In this document: in pieces, positions 1 through 5,428 of the stretch
Layout: the number at the start of each line of letters is the position of its first letter
Numbering within the stretch: position 1 is the first letter of the stretch
Source: an uncultured Candidatus Peregrinibacteria bacterium
Lineage (GTDB): Bacteria > Patescibacteriota > Gracilibacteria > CAIRYL01
Reading direction: 5' to 3'
Length of the DNA: 5,937 nt
Assembly (NCBI GenBank): GCA_903882825.1
Contig: CAIRYL010000002.1
Coordinates: 1-5,937 of the forward strand
Notes under the pieces: model-generated
Told to the model about the DNA's origin: nothing
Databases searched by the model: none
The model's input: only the letters and a program-made list of their open reading frames with translations
Made by a program: the position numbers and the translations under genes

Positions 1-41
1 GGGAAAATAATAAAAAAAGTAAATAATTTATCTTTATTTTT

Positions 42-377
42 ATGAGCAAAAAATGGTTTTCGGCAAAATGTATTTTTTCTTGGAAAGATAGGGAAACAAA
101 GAAAATAAAAGGTTATGAGGAAAGGATTATTTTACTAAAATCCATAAGCTTTGATGAAGCTATTAAAAAAGCCGAATCAGACGCAGAAAAATATAATGAT
201 TATATATCAAATACGATCGTTGAATATGTTGGATTTATTGATGTTTTTGAATTGTTTGATGAAAAAATAAAGGATTTTACAGAAGTCTATTCTATAGTCA
301 GAGAAAGTAACCTCTTACCAAATGGTTTGTTAGACAAGTATTCTGATGACGGTACCCAAAGTACTACCTCATACTAA
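42..377 (+). CDS. Small DUF4288-like protein of unknown function
   Basis: This 111-residue soluble protein has no signal peptide and no membrane segment. Its layout matches my memory of the DUF4288 family: an aromatic start WFSAKCIF (residues 5-12), a strand with paired acidic residues (YEERIILL, 25-32), a helix rich in Ala, Glu and Lys (SFDEAIKKAESDAEKY, 36-51), then YVGFIDVFEL (62-71) and TEVYS (80-84). The family has no established function that I know of, so none is assigned. The last 15 residues (DDGTQSTTSY) are polar and look like a disordered tail. The ATG is the first in the frame and has no Shine-Dalgarno sequence; the preceding 41 bases are almost only A and T. All three arginines use AGA/AGG, and the gene is visibly AT-richer than prfB and its followers. 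A strong hairpin lies 8 bases after the stop. I am confident that it is a gene and moderately confident of the family. Confidence 0.75.
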   Translation: MSKKWFSAKCIFSWKDRETKKIKGYEERIILLKSISFDEAIKKAESDAEKYNDYISNTIVEYVGFIDVFELFDEKIKDFTEVYSIVRESNLLPNGLLDKYSDDGTQSTTSY

Positions 378-385
378 GCCCTACT

Positions 386-418
386 GGTTCCATAGTCCCC
401 GCAAGGGTCTGTGGAACC
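386..418 (+). terminator. Long hairpin after the DUF4288-like gene
   Basis: Bases 386-399 pair with 405-418 around the loop CGCAA. The stem is 14 positions long with one T-T mismatch and one G-T wobble; its outer seven pairs are GGTTCCA/TGGAACC and its inner three are CCC/GGG. It starts 8 bases after the stop at 377, where a terminator is expected. No run of T follows (the next bases are TCTGTTCT), so it is not a textbook Rho-independent terminator. It could instead be an mRNA-stabilising 3' structure or a REP-like repeat. Confidence 0.45.
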
Positions 419-506
419 TCTGTTCTAAAATTTAATACCTTGCATGCCCTTCTCATTTCCATTTTCCAATCAGTATAATAACGCACTGCAATTAAAATCG
501 GTATCC

Positions 507-534
507 GTAGAGACGCATAGCAATGCGTCTGTAC
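507..534. repeat. Inverted repeat GTAGAGACGCAT / ATGCGTCTGTAC
   Basis: Bases 507-518 pair with 523-534 around the four-base loop AGCA. Eleven of twelve positions pair, with a single G-G mismatch (510/531). From memory, the arm GTAGAGACGC is like a short palindromic repeat seen in many copies in cyanobacteria and some other phyla. I cannot check copy number here, so the MITE-like reading is an inference. Confidence 0.6.
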
Positions 535-569
535 AAAACCAACCCATTGTGACCAATTTTACTTATTCG

Positions 570-592
570 CCAATGGGAACCATTTCCATTGG
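570..592. repeat. Inverted repeat CCAATGG / CCATTGG
   Basis: Bases 570-579 pair with 583-592 around the loop CCA. The first seven pairs are perfect, then come one G-T wobble and two A-T pairs. An alternative partner exists: CCCATTG at 543-549 can pair with CAATGGG at 571-577, which would exclude this hairpin. Its 3' arm shares two bases with the next palindrome (591-613), so those two cannot both form completely. Confidence 0.55.
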
Positions 593-613
593 GTGCGACT
601 TGTAGTCGCGCCC
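591..613. repeat. GC-rich inverted repeat GGGTGCGACT / AGTCGCGCCC
   Basis: Bases 591-600 pair with 604-613 around the loop TGT. All ten positions pair, one as a T-G wobble. The palindrome is far more GC-rich than its surroundings. No T-run follows on the plus strand (AGAAGG), which argues against a simple terminator. It looks like a repeat-family palindrome; the family is unknown to me. Confidence 0.6.
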
Positions 614-670
614 AGAAGGTTTGGAACTTGTTCACTTTTTCCACTGCTTTGGTAGTTTTTTTTGTAATCT

Positions 671-698
671 AAAAAATGGTTCCATTTACAAAATGGAA
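671..698 (-). terminator. Possible terminator of the minus-strand ORF
   Basis: Bases 680-687 pair perfectly with 691-698 (TTCCATTT/AAATGGAA) around a three-base loop. Read on the minus strand, the stem is followed after three bases by a run of six T (plus-strand A run at 671-676). It lies about 46 bases past the stop of the minus-strand ORF ending at 745, as expected of a Rho-independent terminator. The stem is AT-rich and therefore weak. Confidence 0.45.
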
Positions 699-744
699 AC
701 AATACCAGGTTCACCTATCACCAGAAGGAATTTAAAAAGACAGT

Positions 745-1047
745 TTATAAAATTCCAACAAGTTCCAATGCCTCTTTTACCGAAAGAGATTGAGGATGGT
801 CTGTATGATCGGGATCTTCATACTCTAGATCTGGAAAATCTGGGTCTCTCCCCAGTTTCTTTCTTATTCTTAATAAAGTCATCGTATCTTTTCTGTGTTG
901 GGCATGAGCAATTGTTTTTGCAGTGGTTTCGTGAAACGAATACTCAATAAATCCCTCATCGATTCCTCGCGAGGGGTAATATGAATAGTCATCTTGAGCA
1001 TCGAGAAGCATTTTGAGCTTTCCAAAGGACTTTCCATTATTTGACAT
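745..1047 (-). CDS. Small acidic protein, unrecognised
   Basis: I do not recognise this 100-residue ORF. It is hydrophilic with no membrane segment. Residues 40-68 (HETTAKTIAHAQH, then MTLLRIRKKLGRD) look helical and basic; residues 67-84 are very rich in Asp, Glu, Pro and His (RDPDFPDLEYEDPD); the end (SLSVKEALELVGIL) looks like a short amphipathic helix. Codon use is protein-like, unlike the opposing frames. Four of five arginines are AGA, as in the gene at 42-377 and unlike prfB. The start has no Shine-Dalgarno sequence. Promoter-like sequences upstream and a hairpin plus T-run downstream support a real transcription unit divergent from prfB. It could also be the remnant of a longer gene. 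No function is proposed. Confidence 0.5.
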   Translation of the reverse strand: MSNNGKSFGKLKMLLDAQDDYSYYPSRGIDEGFIEYSFHETTAKTIAHAQHRKDTMTLLRIRKKLGRDPDFPDLEYEDPDHTDHPQSLSVKEALELVGIL

Positions 1048-1097
1048 TTTCTTATTGCAAAAATTCTCTTTTCAATATGCCAAAACGGCGGTCGCGC

Positions 1098-1126
1098 ATT
1101 CTTGCTTTCTTTCTTTTTATTGTCAA
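1098..1126 (-). promoter_or_regulatory. Possible promoter of the minus-strand ORF
   Basis: On the minus strand a perfect TTGACA (plus 1121-1126) is followed after 17 bases by AAGAAT (plus 1098-1103), matching four of six -10 positions. Transcription would begin near 1091, about 44 bases before the ATG at 1047. An alternative set, TTGGCA (1078-1083) and TGCAAT (1054-1059) with an 18-base spacer, would start transcription at the ATG itself. Either is plausible; neither is proven. Confidence 0.4.
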
Positions 1127-1149
1127 TATAAAATATGCCAGAATATTCT
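1120..1149 (+). promoter_or_regulatory. Possible leaderless promoter of prfB
   Basis: TTGTCA (1120-1125, five of six -35 positions) is followed after 18 bases by TATTCT (1144-1149, four of six -10 positions). The -10 ends six bases before the prfB ATG at 1156, so transcription would start at or next to the start codon. There is no Shine-Dalgarno sequence, which fits leaderless translation. A TATAAA at 1127-1132 is an alternative -10 with a poorer -35. Confidence 0.4.
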
Positions 1150-1155
1150 TGAATT

Positions 1156-2265
1156 ATGCTGTACTCCGAACTGGTAGACGCCATTACCGATTTAAAAAAA
1201 AATGTATTTCGTGCAAAAGATTGTGCTCATCTTCCTCAAATAAAAGCCGAAAGTGAAGATTTACGAATAAAAACAGAAGTTCCAAATTTTTGGGATGATC
1301 CACAAGAAGCCAGTAAGATTTCACAACGACTTTCTAGCCTTCAAAAAAAATACGAAAAATGGGTTTATTTAGCGAATGATGCCGAAGGATTACAAGAAAT
1401 GCTCGGTATGTTTACAGAAGATTCTGAGGAACAACAAGAAGTGGAAAAAGAATATGAAGCATTAAAAAAACGATTTCAGGAAGCCGAAAAAGATCTGTTA
1501 TTATCTGGTGATTTTGATACCAGAAATGCCGTTTTAGAAATTACTGCCGGAGCAGGTGGAACAGAAGCACAAGATTTTGCAGAAATGCTATTGCGCATGT
1601 ATTTGCGTTTTTGTGAACGAAAAGGCTGGAAATGTGAAATCTTGGAAAAATCAGAAGGAGTAGAGGCGGGGATAAAGAGTTGTCTTTTAGAAATTATAGG
1701 AGAAAACGCTTTTGGCCTACTGTCTGCCGAAAAAGGAACGCATCGTTTAGTTCGTCAATCACCATTTAATGCAAAAAATCTTCGTCAAACTTCTTTTTCT
1801 GGGGTAATGGTTACGCCGGAGTTAGAAGAAGTGGATACCGCAGATATTCATATTCCTGATAACGAAATTCGCGTAGATACTTTTCGTGCGAGTGGAGCGG
1901 GAGGACAACACGTTAATAAAACCGATTCCGCAGTCAGAATGGTGCATATTCCTACAAATATTGTGGTTGTGTGCCAAAATCAACGATCACAACACCAAAA
2001 TCGTGAAAAAGCATTACAAGTTCTAAAATCTCGTTTAGTTTTAAAAATAAAAGAAGAAGAAGCTCTGAAAGCATCTCTCGTAAGAGGCGATCACACAGAA
2101 GCCGCGTGGGGGACTCAAATTAGAAATTATGTATTACATCCTTATAAATTGGTAAAAGATACACGAACGGGGTATGAACATTCAAATCCCGATCTTGTTT
2201 TAGATGGGGAATTGGATGATTTCCATCAATATTTTTTACAATGGAGAGCAAAAGGTCCGGAATAA
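1156..2265 (+). CDS. prfB: Peptide chain release factor 2
   Basis: RF2 recognises UAA and UGA stop codons in the ribosomal A site and triggers release of the finished protein. The 369 residues are close to the usual family length. The N-terminal part (about 1-115) is helical and charged. The stop-codon motif SPF is at residues 202-204 in VRQSPFNAK; SPF marks RF2, where RF1 has a PxT motif. The catalytic GGQ is at 249-251 in ASGAGGQHVNKTDSAVR, where the glutamine promotes peptidyl-tRNA hydrolysis. The C-terminal part keeps CQNQRSQHQNREKA and WGTQIRNYVLHPY. Many bacteria make RF2 through a +1 frameshift at an internal UGA near codon 26; this gene reads straight through, so that autoregulation is absent. 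No Shine-Dalgarno precedes the ATG. The stop is TAA. Confidence 0.97.
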   Translation: MLYSELVDAITDLKKNVFRAKDCAHLPQIKAESEDLRIKTEVPNFWDDPQEASKISQRLSSLQKKYEKWVYLANDAEGLQEMLGMFTEDSEEQQEVEKEYEALKKRFQEAEKDLLLSGDFDTRNAVLEITAGAGGTEAQDFAEMLLRMYLRFCERKGWKCEILEKSEGVEAGIKSCLLEIIGENAFGLLSAEKGTHRLVRQSPFNAKNLRQTSFSGVMVTPELEEVDTADIHIPDNEIRVDTFRASGAGGQHVNKTDSAVRMVHIPTNIVVVCQNQRSQHQNREKALQVLKSRLVLKIKEEEALKASLVRGDHTEAAWGTQIRNYVLHPYKLVKDTRTGYEHSNPDLVLDGELDDFHQYFLQWRAKGPE

Positions 2266-2290
2266 TTTTAAAAAAAGAGGGAGAAATTTT

Positions 2291-2319
2291 TTGCATCTTT
2301 TCGCTTTTCATTCAATAAT
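2291..2319 (+). promoter_or_regulatory. Weak candidate promoter before the glycan genes
   Basis: TTGCAT (2291-2296) and AATAAT (2314-2319, five of six -10 positions) are separated by 17 bases. The -10 ends six bases before the ATG at 2326, the same spacing as at prfB. The -35 matches only three of six positions, and the AT-rich setting makes chance matches likely. Read-through from prfB, 60 bases upstream, is an alternative. Confidence 0.25.
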
Positions 2320-2325
2320 AATCTC

Positions 2326-3468
2326 ATGCGTTCTCTTCTTTGGCGAAAACTCGGCATTATATTTCTTGATTTCTGGCTTTTATTGCTCGGCTTTTGTTTG
2401 GCATATTTTGTGCGTTTAGGCACATTTACGCATGGAGTGTTCCCATTTGGACCATATTTTTCAGGCGCTGTTTTTATGGTTCCAATATGGATTTTTTTTC
2501 TGGCAATTGCAGGACGATATTCGGTGCTTGAAAAAACGTTTTTTGAGCATATCAGAGCTATTTTTTTAGCGTCTGTGGGAGCATCTTTGTTTTTTCCGCT
2601 TCTTTTTTATTTTCAAAATGAACTCTTTTTTTCGCGAGGAATAGTGTTTCTTATTTTTTTGTGTGGGGTTTTTTTATTGTTCGTTTCTACTTTTTTTGAA
2701 CGGATGCTTCAAAAATGGGAAGTACATCGAAATAAAAATATCTCACGGCTGTTGGTTATTGGAGCGAATCGTAGTGCAGAAAAAATTATTCATACGCTTC
2801 TTTCTAATTTTTCCAGACAAAAACCAGTCGCTATTTTGGCTCCTTATGGATCCAAAAAAAAAGAAATTTGTTCGGTTCCTCTTTTAGGAAAGCTCGATGC
2901 ATTGGAGCGTATTACTGATCAATACCACATTTCCGAAGTTTTTCTTTGTGAAGGGGCAGAGCATTCTATGAACATTCTTTCTTTTTGTGAAACAAAAGGG
3001 TTGCCATTTAGTACTTCTGCGGAGGCTCTTGGTATTTTTCAAAAAGATTTTGATGCACAAAAAGTAGGAGATACGCTTTTTTTAGTACTGCAACATTCTC
3101 CATTGTTTGGATGGGGACAGTTTTTTAAAAGAGCATTTGATATTGTTGTTTCCGCAGTATTGATAGTTTTTGTATCTCCATTTTTCGCTATTTCTTCTGT
3201 ATATACGGTTTTAAAACAACTGCAAAAAGTATTTTTAGGAGAAATGAGTATTGTGGGACCAATTTTTTTGTCTCCAGAAGAAATTCAAAAATATTTCCCG
3301 GAACGTTTAAATGTAAGGCTTCAGCGTCGTTTTTTGTTGCGTCCGGGTATGCGAGGACCTGTTTCACAGAATGATTTTGAAAATGATTCAGAGAAAGCGT
3401 TAGAAAAAGAAATTCGATACATTCAAACCTGGAGTTTGTGGAAAGATGCAAAAATTCTTTTTTCATAA
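2326..3468 (+). CDS. Polyprenyl sugar-phosphate transferase homologue lacking its catalytic core
   Basis: The 380 residues follow the plan of WcaJ/WbaP-type enzymes, which move a hexose-1-phosphate from a nucleotide sugar to undecaprenyl phosphate to begin surface-glycan synthesis. Four hydrophobic segments (about 10-30, 46-64, 77-95, 105-122) precede a nucleotide-fold-like domain (RLLVIGANRSAEKI, 141-154). The C-terminal bacterial sugar transferase domain begins normally (FFKRAFDIVVSAV, 266-278, reaching SPFF at 284-287) and ends normally (EIRYIQTWSLWKDAKIL, 362-378). Between them, the stretch that usually holds the substrate loop, the KFRSM-like motif and the catalytic Asp-Glu before LPQL is missing; SPFFAIS runs almost directly into LGEMSIVGP (304-312). 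The GPRP motif is also altered to GPIF. I infer an in-frame internal deletion of roughly 70-90 residues, so the protein is probably inactive as a transferase or has a new role. The stop overlaps the next start by one base. Confidence 0.8.
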   Translation: MRSLLWRKLGIIFLDFWLLLLGFCLAYFVRLGTFTHGVFPFGPYFSGAVFMVPIWIFFLAIAGRYSVLEKTFFEHIRAIFLASVGASLFFPLLFYFQNELFFSRGIVFLIFLCGVFLLFVSTFFERMLQKWEVHRNKNISRLLVIGANRSAEKIIHTLLSNFSRQKPVAILAPYGSKKKEICSVPLLGKLDALERITDQYHISEVFLCEGAEHSMNILSFCETKGLPFSTSAEALGIFQKDFDAQKVGDTLFLVLQHSPLFGWGQFFKRAFDIVVSAVLIVFVSPFFAISSVYTVLKQLQKVFLGEMSIVGPIFLSPEEIQKYFPERLNVRLQRRFLLRPGMRGPVSQNDFENDSEKALEKEIRYIQTWSLWKDAKILFS

Positions 3469-4424
3469 TGCACATTATTATTCTTGCTGGCGGATTTGCG
3501 ACACGTCTTTGGCCACTTACGGAAAAGCGTGCAAAACCACTTATTCCACTCGCTGGAAAACCTCTTCTTTCTTGGATGGTGGAACGCCTTCCGAAAGGTC
3601 TTCCAATTCTTATTTCTACCAATGCCGTTTTTGCCAATGATTTTGAACAATGGAAAAAAAATTTCCCCGAGCGCGATATAGAAATTTTTATTGAAGATAG
3701 TCGTCAGGAAGGGGAAAAAACAGGGGCTTTAGCCGCGGTTTCGCTGTGTATTACCGAAAAAAATATTTCTGATGATATTTTATTATTGGCGGGAGATAAT
3801 GTTTTTTGTTTTTCTTTTGAAGATTTTTTAGGGATGTTTTCTGAAAAATCTTCTCTTCCGCTTTTGGCAGCGTATGATATGGGATCACGCGAAGAAGCGA
3901 AAAAATTTGGAGTAGTGGTTCCAGGAAACGGGGGAACGGTACAAGGTTTTGAAGAAAAACCAGAAAATCCTTCTTCTTCCTTGGTTTCTACCGGTGCATA
4001 CGTATTCCCCAAAAATCTTCTCTCTTGCATTACTACGTATTCCCAAACACATGCGGATGATTTAGGAGGGATTTTTGAGTATTTTTTACAAAAAGGAGTG
4101 GAAGTAAGATATTTTTCTTTTCCAGAGCCATGGTACGACGTTGGAAGTTTCCCAGCATTTTTACAAGCTCATTCAGAAATATTACAAAATACACAAATAG
4201 TGGGGAATCGTGTTTCTTTAAAAAATACAGAATTGTTGGGATCTGTTTTTATTGCAGATGACGCGTTTCTTGAAAATGTGGTTCTTGAAAATGTGGTGGT
4301 GTTACAAGGGGCAACTATTCGGAATTCAGATATTAAAAATTCTGTTATTGGAGAGGAAGTGACCATTGATAGCATTGATTTTTATGGGAAAATTATCCGA
4401 GATGGAACATTTTTAGTCGCCTAA
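3468..4424 (+). CDS. Sugar-1-phosphate nucleotidyltransferase
   Basis: Enzymes of this family join a nucleoside triphosphate and a sugar-1-phosphate to give an NDP-sugar and pyrophosphate, supplying donors for surface glycans. The 318-residue protein starts with the nucleotide-binding signature LAGGFATRLWPLT (6-18) and the conserved Lys of KP (23-24). It continues with the metal-binding Asp of LLAGDN (110), FEEKP (161-165), STGAYVF (174-180) and the second metal-binding Asp in YDVGSF (224). Residues about 243-302 carry short repeats such as FIADDAFLENVVLENVVV, typical of a left-handed beta-helix tail. I chose the ATG at 3468 and not the one at 3438, because MHIIILAGG is the normal start of the fold and the upstream codons lie in the previous gene. 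The TAATG overlap suggests translational coupling. Glucose, mannose or glucosamine phosphate are all possible substrates; the sequence does not decide. Confidence 0.9.
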   Translation: MHIIILAGGFATRLWPLTEKRAKPLIPLAGKPLLSWMVERLPKGLPILISTNAVFANDFEQWKKNFPERDIEIFIEDSRQEGEKTGALAAVSLCITEKNISDDILLLAGDNVFCFSFEDFLGMFSEKSSLPLLAAYDMGSREEAKKFGVVVPGNGGTVQGFEEKPENPSSSLVSTGAYVFPKNLLSCITTYSQTHADDLGGIFEYFLQKGVEVRYFSFPEPWYDVGSFPAFLQAHSEILQNTQIVGNRVSLKNTELLGSVFIADDAFLENVVLENVVVLQGATIRNSDIKNSVIGEEVTIDSIDFYGKIIRDGTFLVA

Positions 4425-4436
4425 AAAAGCAGATGA

Positions 4437-4464
4437 TTGTTTTTCTCTAAAAATTTGCTACGCT
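4437..4464 (+). promoter_or_regulatory. Extended -10 promoter of the bisphosphatase gene
   Basis: TTGTTT (4437-4442) is followed after 16 bases by TACGCT (4459-4464), directly preceded by TGC, giving the extended -10 form TGnTAnnnT. Transcription would begin near 4471, leaving a leader of about 21 bases that is mostly T and C with no Shine-Dalgarno sequence. This is the best promoter candidate in the window, and it sits in the 67-base gap after the nucleotidyltransferase gene. Confidence 0.55.
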
Positions 4465-4491
4465 AGGGACAAATTCTTTTTCTTTATCCCC

Positions 4492-5427
4492 ATGCATAAA
4501 AATCCTCAAAATTTAAATGCGTTTCTTTTTGATCAAGGATGTAGTGAAGATCTTCGTTCTTTACTCACCTTTATTGCACGAGCCGGAAAATATGTTGCTC
4601 ATGCTATTAAAACAGGTGATATTGGGAAAGCCGGAACTTCTAATTTATATGGTGAAGAACAACTCTCTTTAGATATTTTAGCCGATGAAATTTTTGGGGA
4701 ACATTTGGTAGAATCAAATTTGGTTTCCGCATTCGCATCAGAAGAGCAGGAACAATTAGTGACTATTTTAGGAGATAATGGGAAATTTTCGGTTGCTTTT
4801 GATCCTCTGGATGGATCTTCGCTTATTGATACAAATGTGACGATTGGATCCATTTTTGCTATTTGGGAAGGCAATGGTTTTTTAGGAAGAAAAGGATCGG
4901 AAATAGTGGCCGCCGGTTATTTTTCGTACGGACCACGAACAACTTTAGTACTTTCGCTTGGCAATATTGTGGACGAATTTGTGCTCAATGATATTGGAGA
5001 ATTTCAAATTTATAGAAGTAATTTATGTATAAAACCAACATCCAAAACATTTTCTCCTGGAAATCTTCGAGCAATTCCAGAAAAACCCGCCTATGCGCAT
5101 CTTTTACAACATTGGATATCAAACACAAAAACGCTTCGCTATACAGGCGGTATGGTGCCAGATATCAATTCTATTTTATGTAAAGGAAATGGAATTTTTA
5201 CCTATCCTTCACATTCTCAGTATCCACAAGGAAAACTTCGTTTGTTGTACGAATGTGCTCCAATGGCATTTATTGTAAATTGTGCAGGCGGAAAAGCCGT
5301 AAACGAAAAAGGGAATCCCATACTCGATATTGCGTGTGAAAATCTGCATGATCGCACTTCTATTTTTTTAGGAAGTACACAAGAAGTAGATACCAGTATA
5401 GAATTTTTCCAAAGAATTCATTATTAA
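4492..5427 (+). CDS. fbp: Class I fructose-1,6-bisphosphatase
   Basis: It hydrolyses fructose-1,6-bisphosphate to fructose-6-phosphate and phosphate, the committed cytosolic step of gluconeogenesis. Family members may also act on sedoheptulose-1,7-bisphosphate. The 311 residues match the usual length. Metal ligands expected from the E. coli enzyme are all present: Glu in ASEE (82-85), both Asp in FDPLDGSS (104 and 107), and Glu254 in LLYECAPMAF. Substrate-binding motifs TGGMVPDI (218-225) and GKLRLLYE (247-254) are also kept, as is the late IFLGS (291-295). It probably feeds hexose phosphates to the nucleotide-sugar enzyme just upstream. It appears to be its own transcription unit because of the promoter in the preceding gap. 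The first ATG fits the family's N-terminus; no Shine-Dalgarno is seen. It ends one base before the stop of a convergent gene. Confidence 0.96.
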   Translation: MHKNPQNLNAFLFDQGCSEDLRSLLTFIARAGKYVAHAIKTGDIGKAGTSNLYGEEQLSLDILADEIFGEHLVESNLVSAFASEEQEQLVTILGDNGKFSVAFDPLDGSSLIDTNVTIGSIFAIWEGNGFLGRKGSEIVAAGYFSYGPRTTLVLSLGNIVDEFVLNDIGEFQIYRSNLCIKPTSKTFSPGNLRAIPEKPAYAHLLQHWISNTKTLRYTGGMVPDINSILCKGNGIFTYPSHSQYPQGKLRLLYECAPMAFIVNCAGGKAVNEKGNPILDIACENLHDRTSIFLGSTQEVDTSIEFFQRIHY

Positions 5428-5428
5428 T

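Larger units (their letters stand above)
378..744. other. Gene-free stretch with clustered palindromes
   Basis: I see no convincing coding region here. The only long plus-strand frame (from 621) has irregular composition and lies mostly opposite the better minus-strand ORF at 745-1047. The stretch instead holds at least five inverted repeats, listed separately. The words GGTTCCA and TGGAACC recur in several of them (386-392, 412-418, 678-684, with a related GGAACCA at 576-582). GC-rich palindromes sit in otherwise AT-rich DNA. The stretch may be a graveyard of small non-autonomous elements or a structured untranslated region. Confidence 0.6.

Noticed and set aside
621..950. Plus-strand ORF of 109 residues
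   Set aside because: Its first part crosses a palindrome and a low-complexity T-run, and the rest lies opposite the more protein-like minus-strand ORF at 745-1047. No family features are visible.
965..974. Perfect palindrome CCTCGCGAGG
   Set aside because: It is short, lies inside the minus-strand ORF, and is explained by its codons; no repeat or operator context is seen.
879..1184. Minus-strand ORF of 101 residues
   Set aside because: It overlaps the better minus-strand ORF in another frame and runs into the start of prfB. Its composition is not protein-like.
1156..2265. UGA read as glycine (Gracilibacteria/Absconditabacteria code)
   Set aside because: A complete RF2 gene is present and CGA codons are common; no gene needs an in-frame UGA to be complete.
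2266..2290. Possible terminator after prfB
   Set aside because: Only A-run against T-run pairing is available, with no GC pairs, so it is too weak to support.
3438..3467. Earlier ATG for the nucleotidyltransferase
   Set aside because: It would add ten residues encoded inside the preceding gene and move the normal start of the fold (MHIIILAGG) inward. The ATG at 3468 fits the family better.
3188..3637. Minus-strand ORF of 149 residues
   Set aside because: It lies wholly opposite two well-supported genes and is a shadow of their codon pattern.
4424..4446. Possible terminator after the nucleotidyltransferase gene
   Set aside because: The A-run/T-run stem has a bulge and only two non-A/T pairs. 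The T-run also belongs to the candidate -35 of the next gene.
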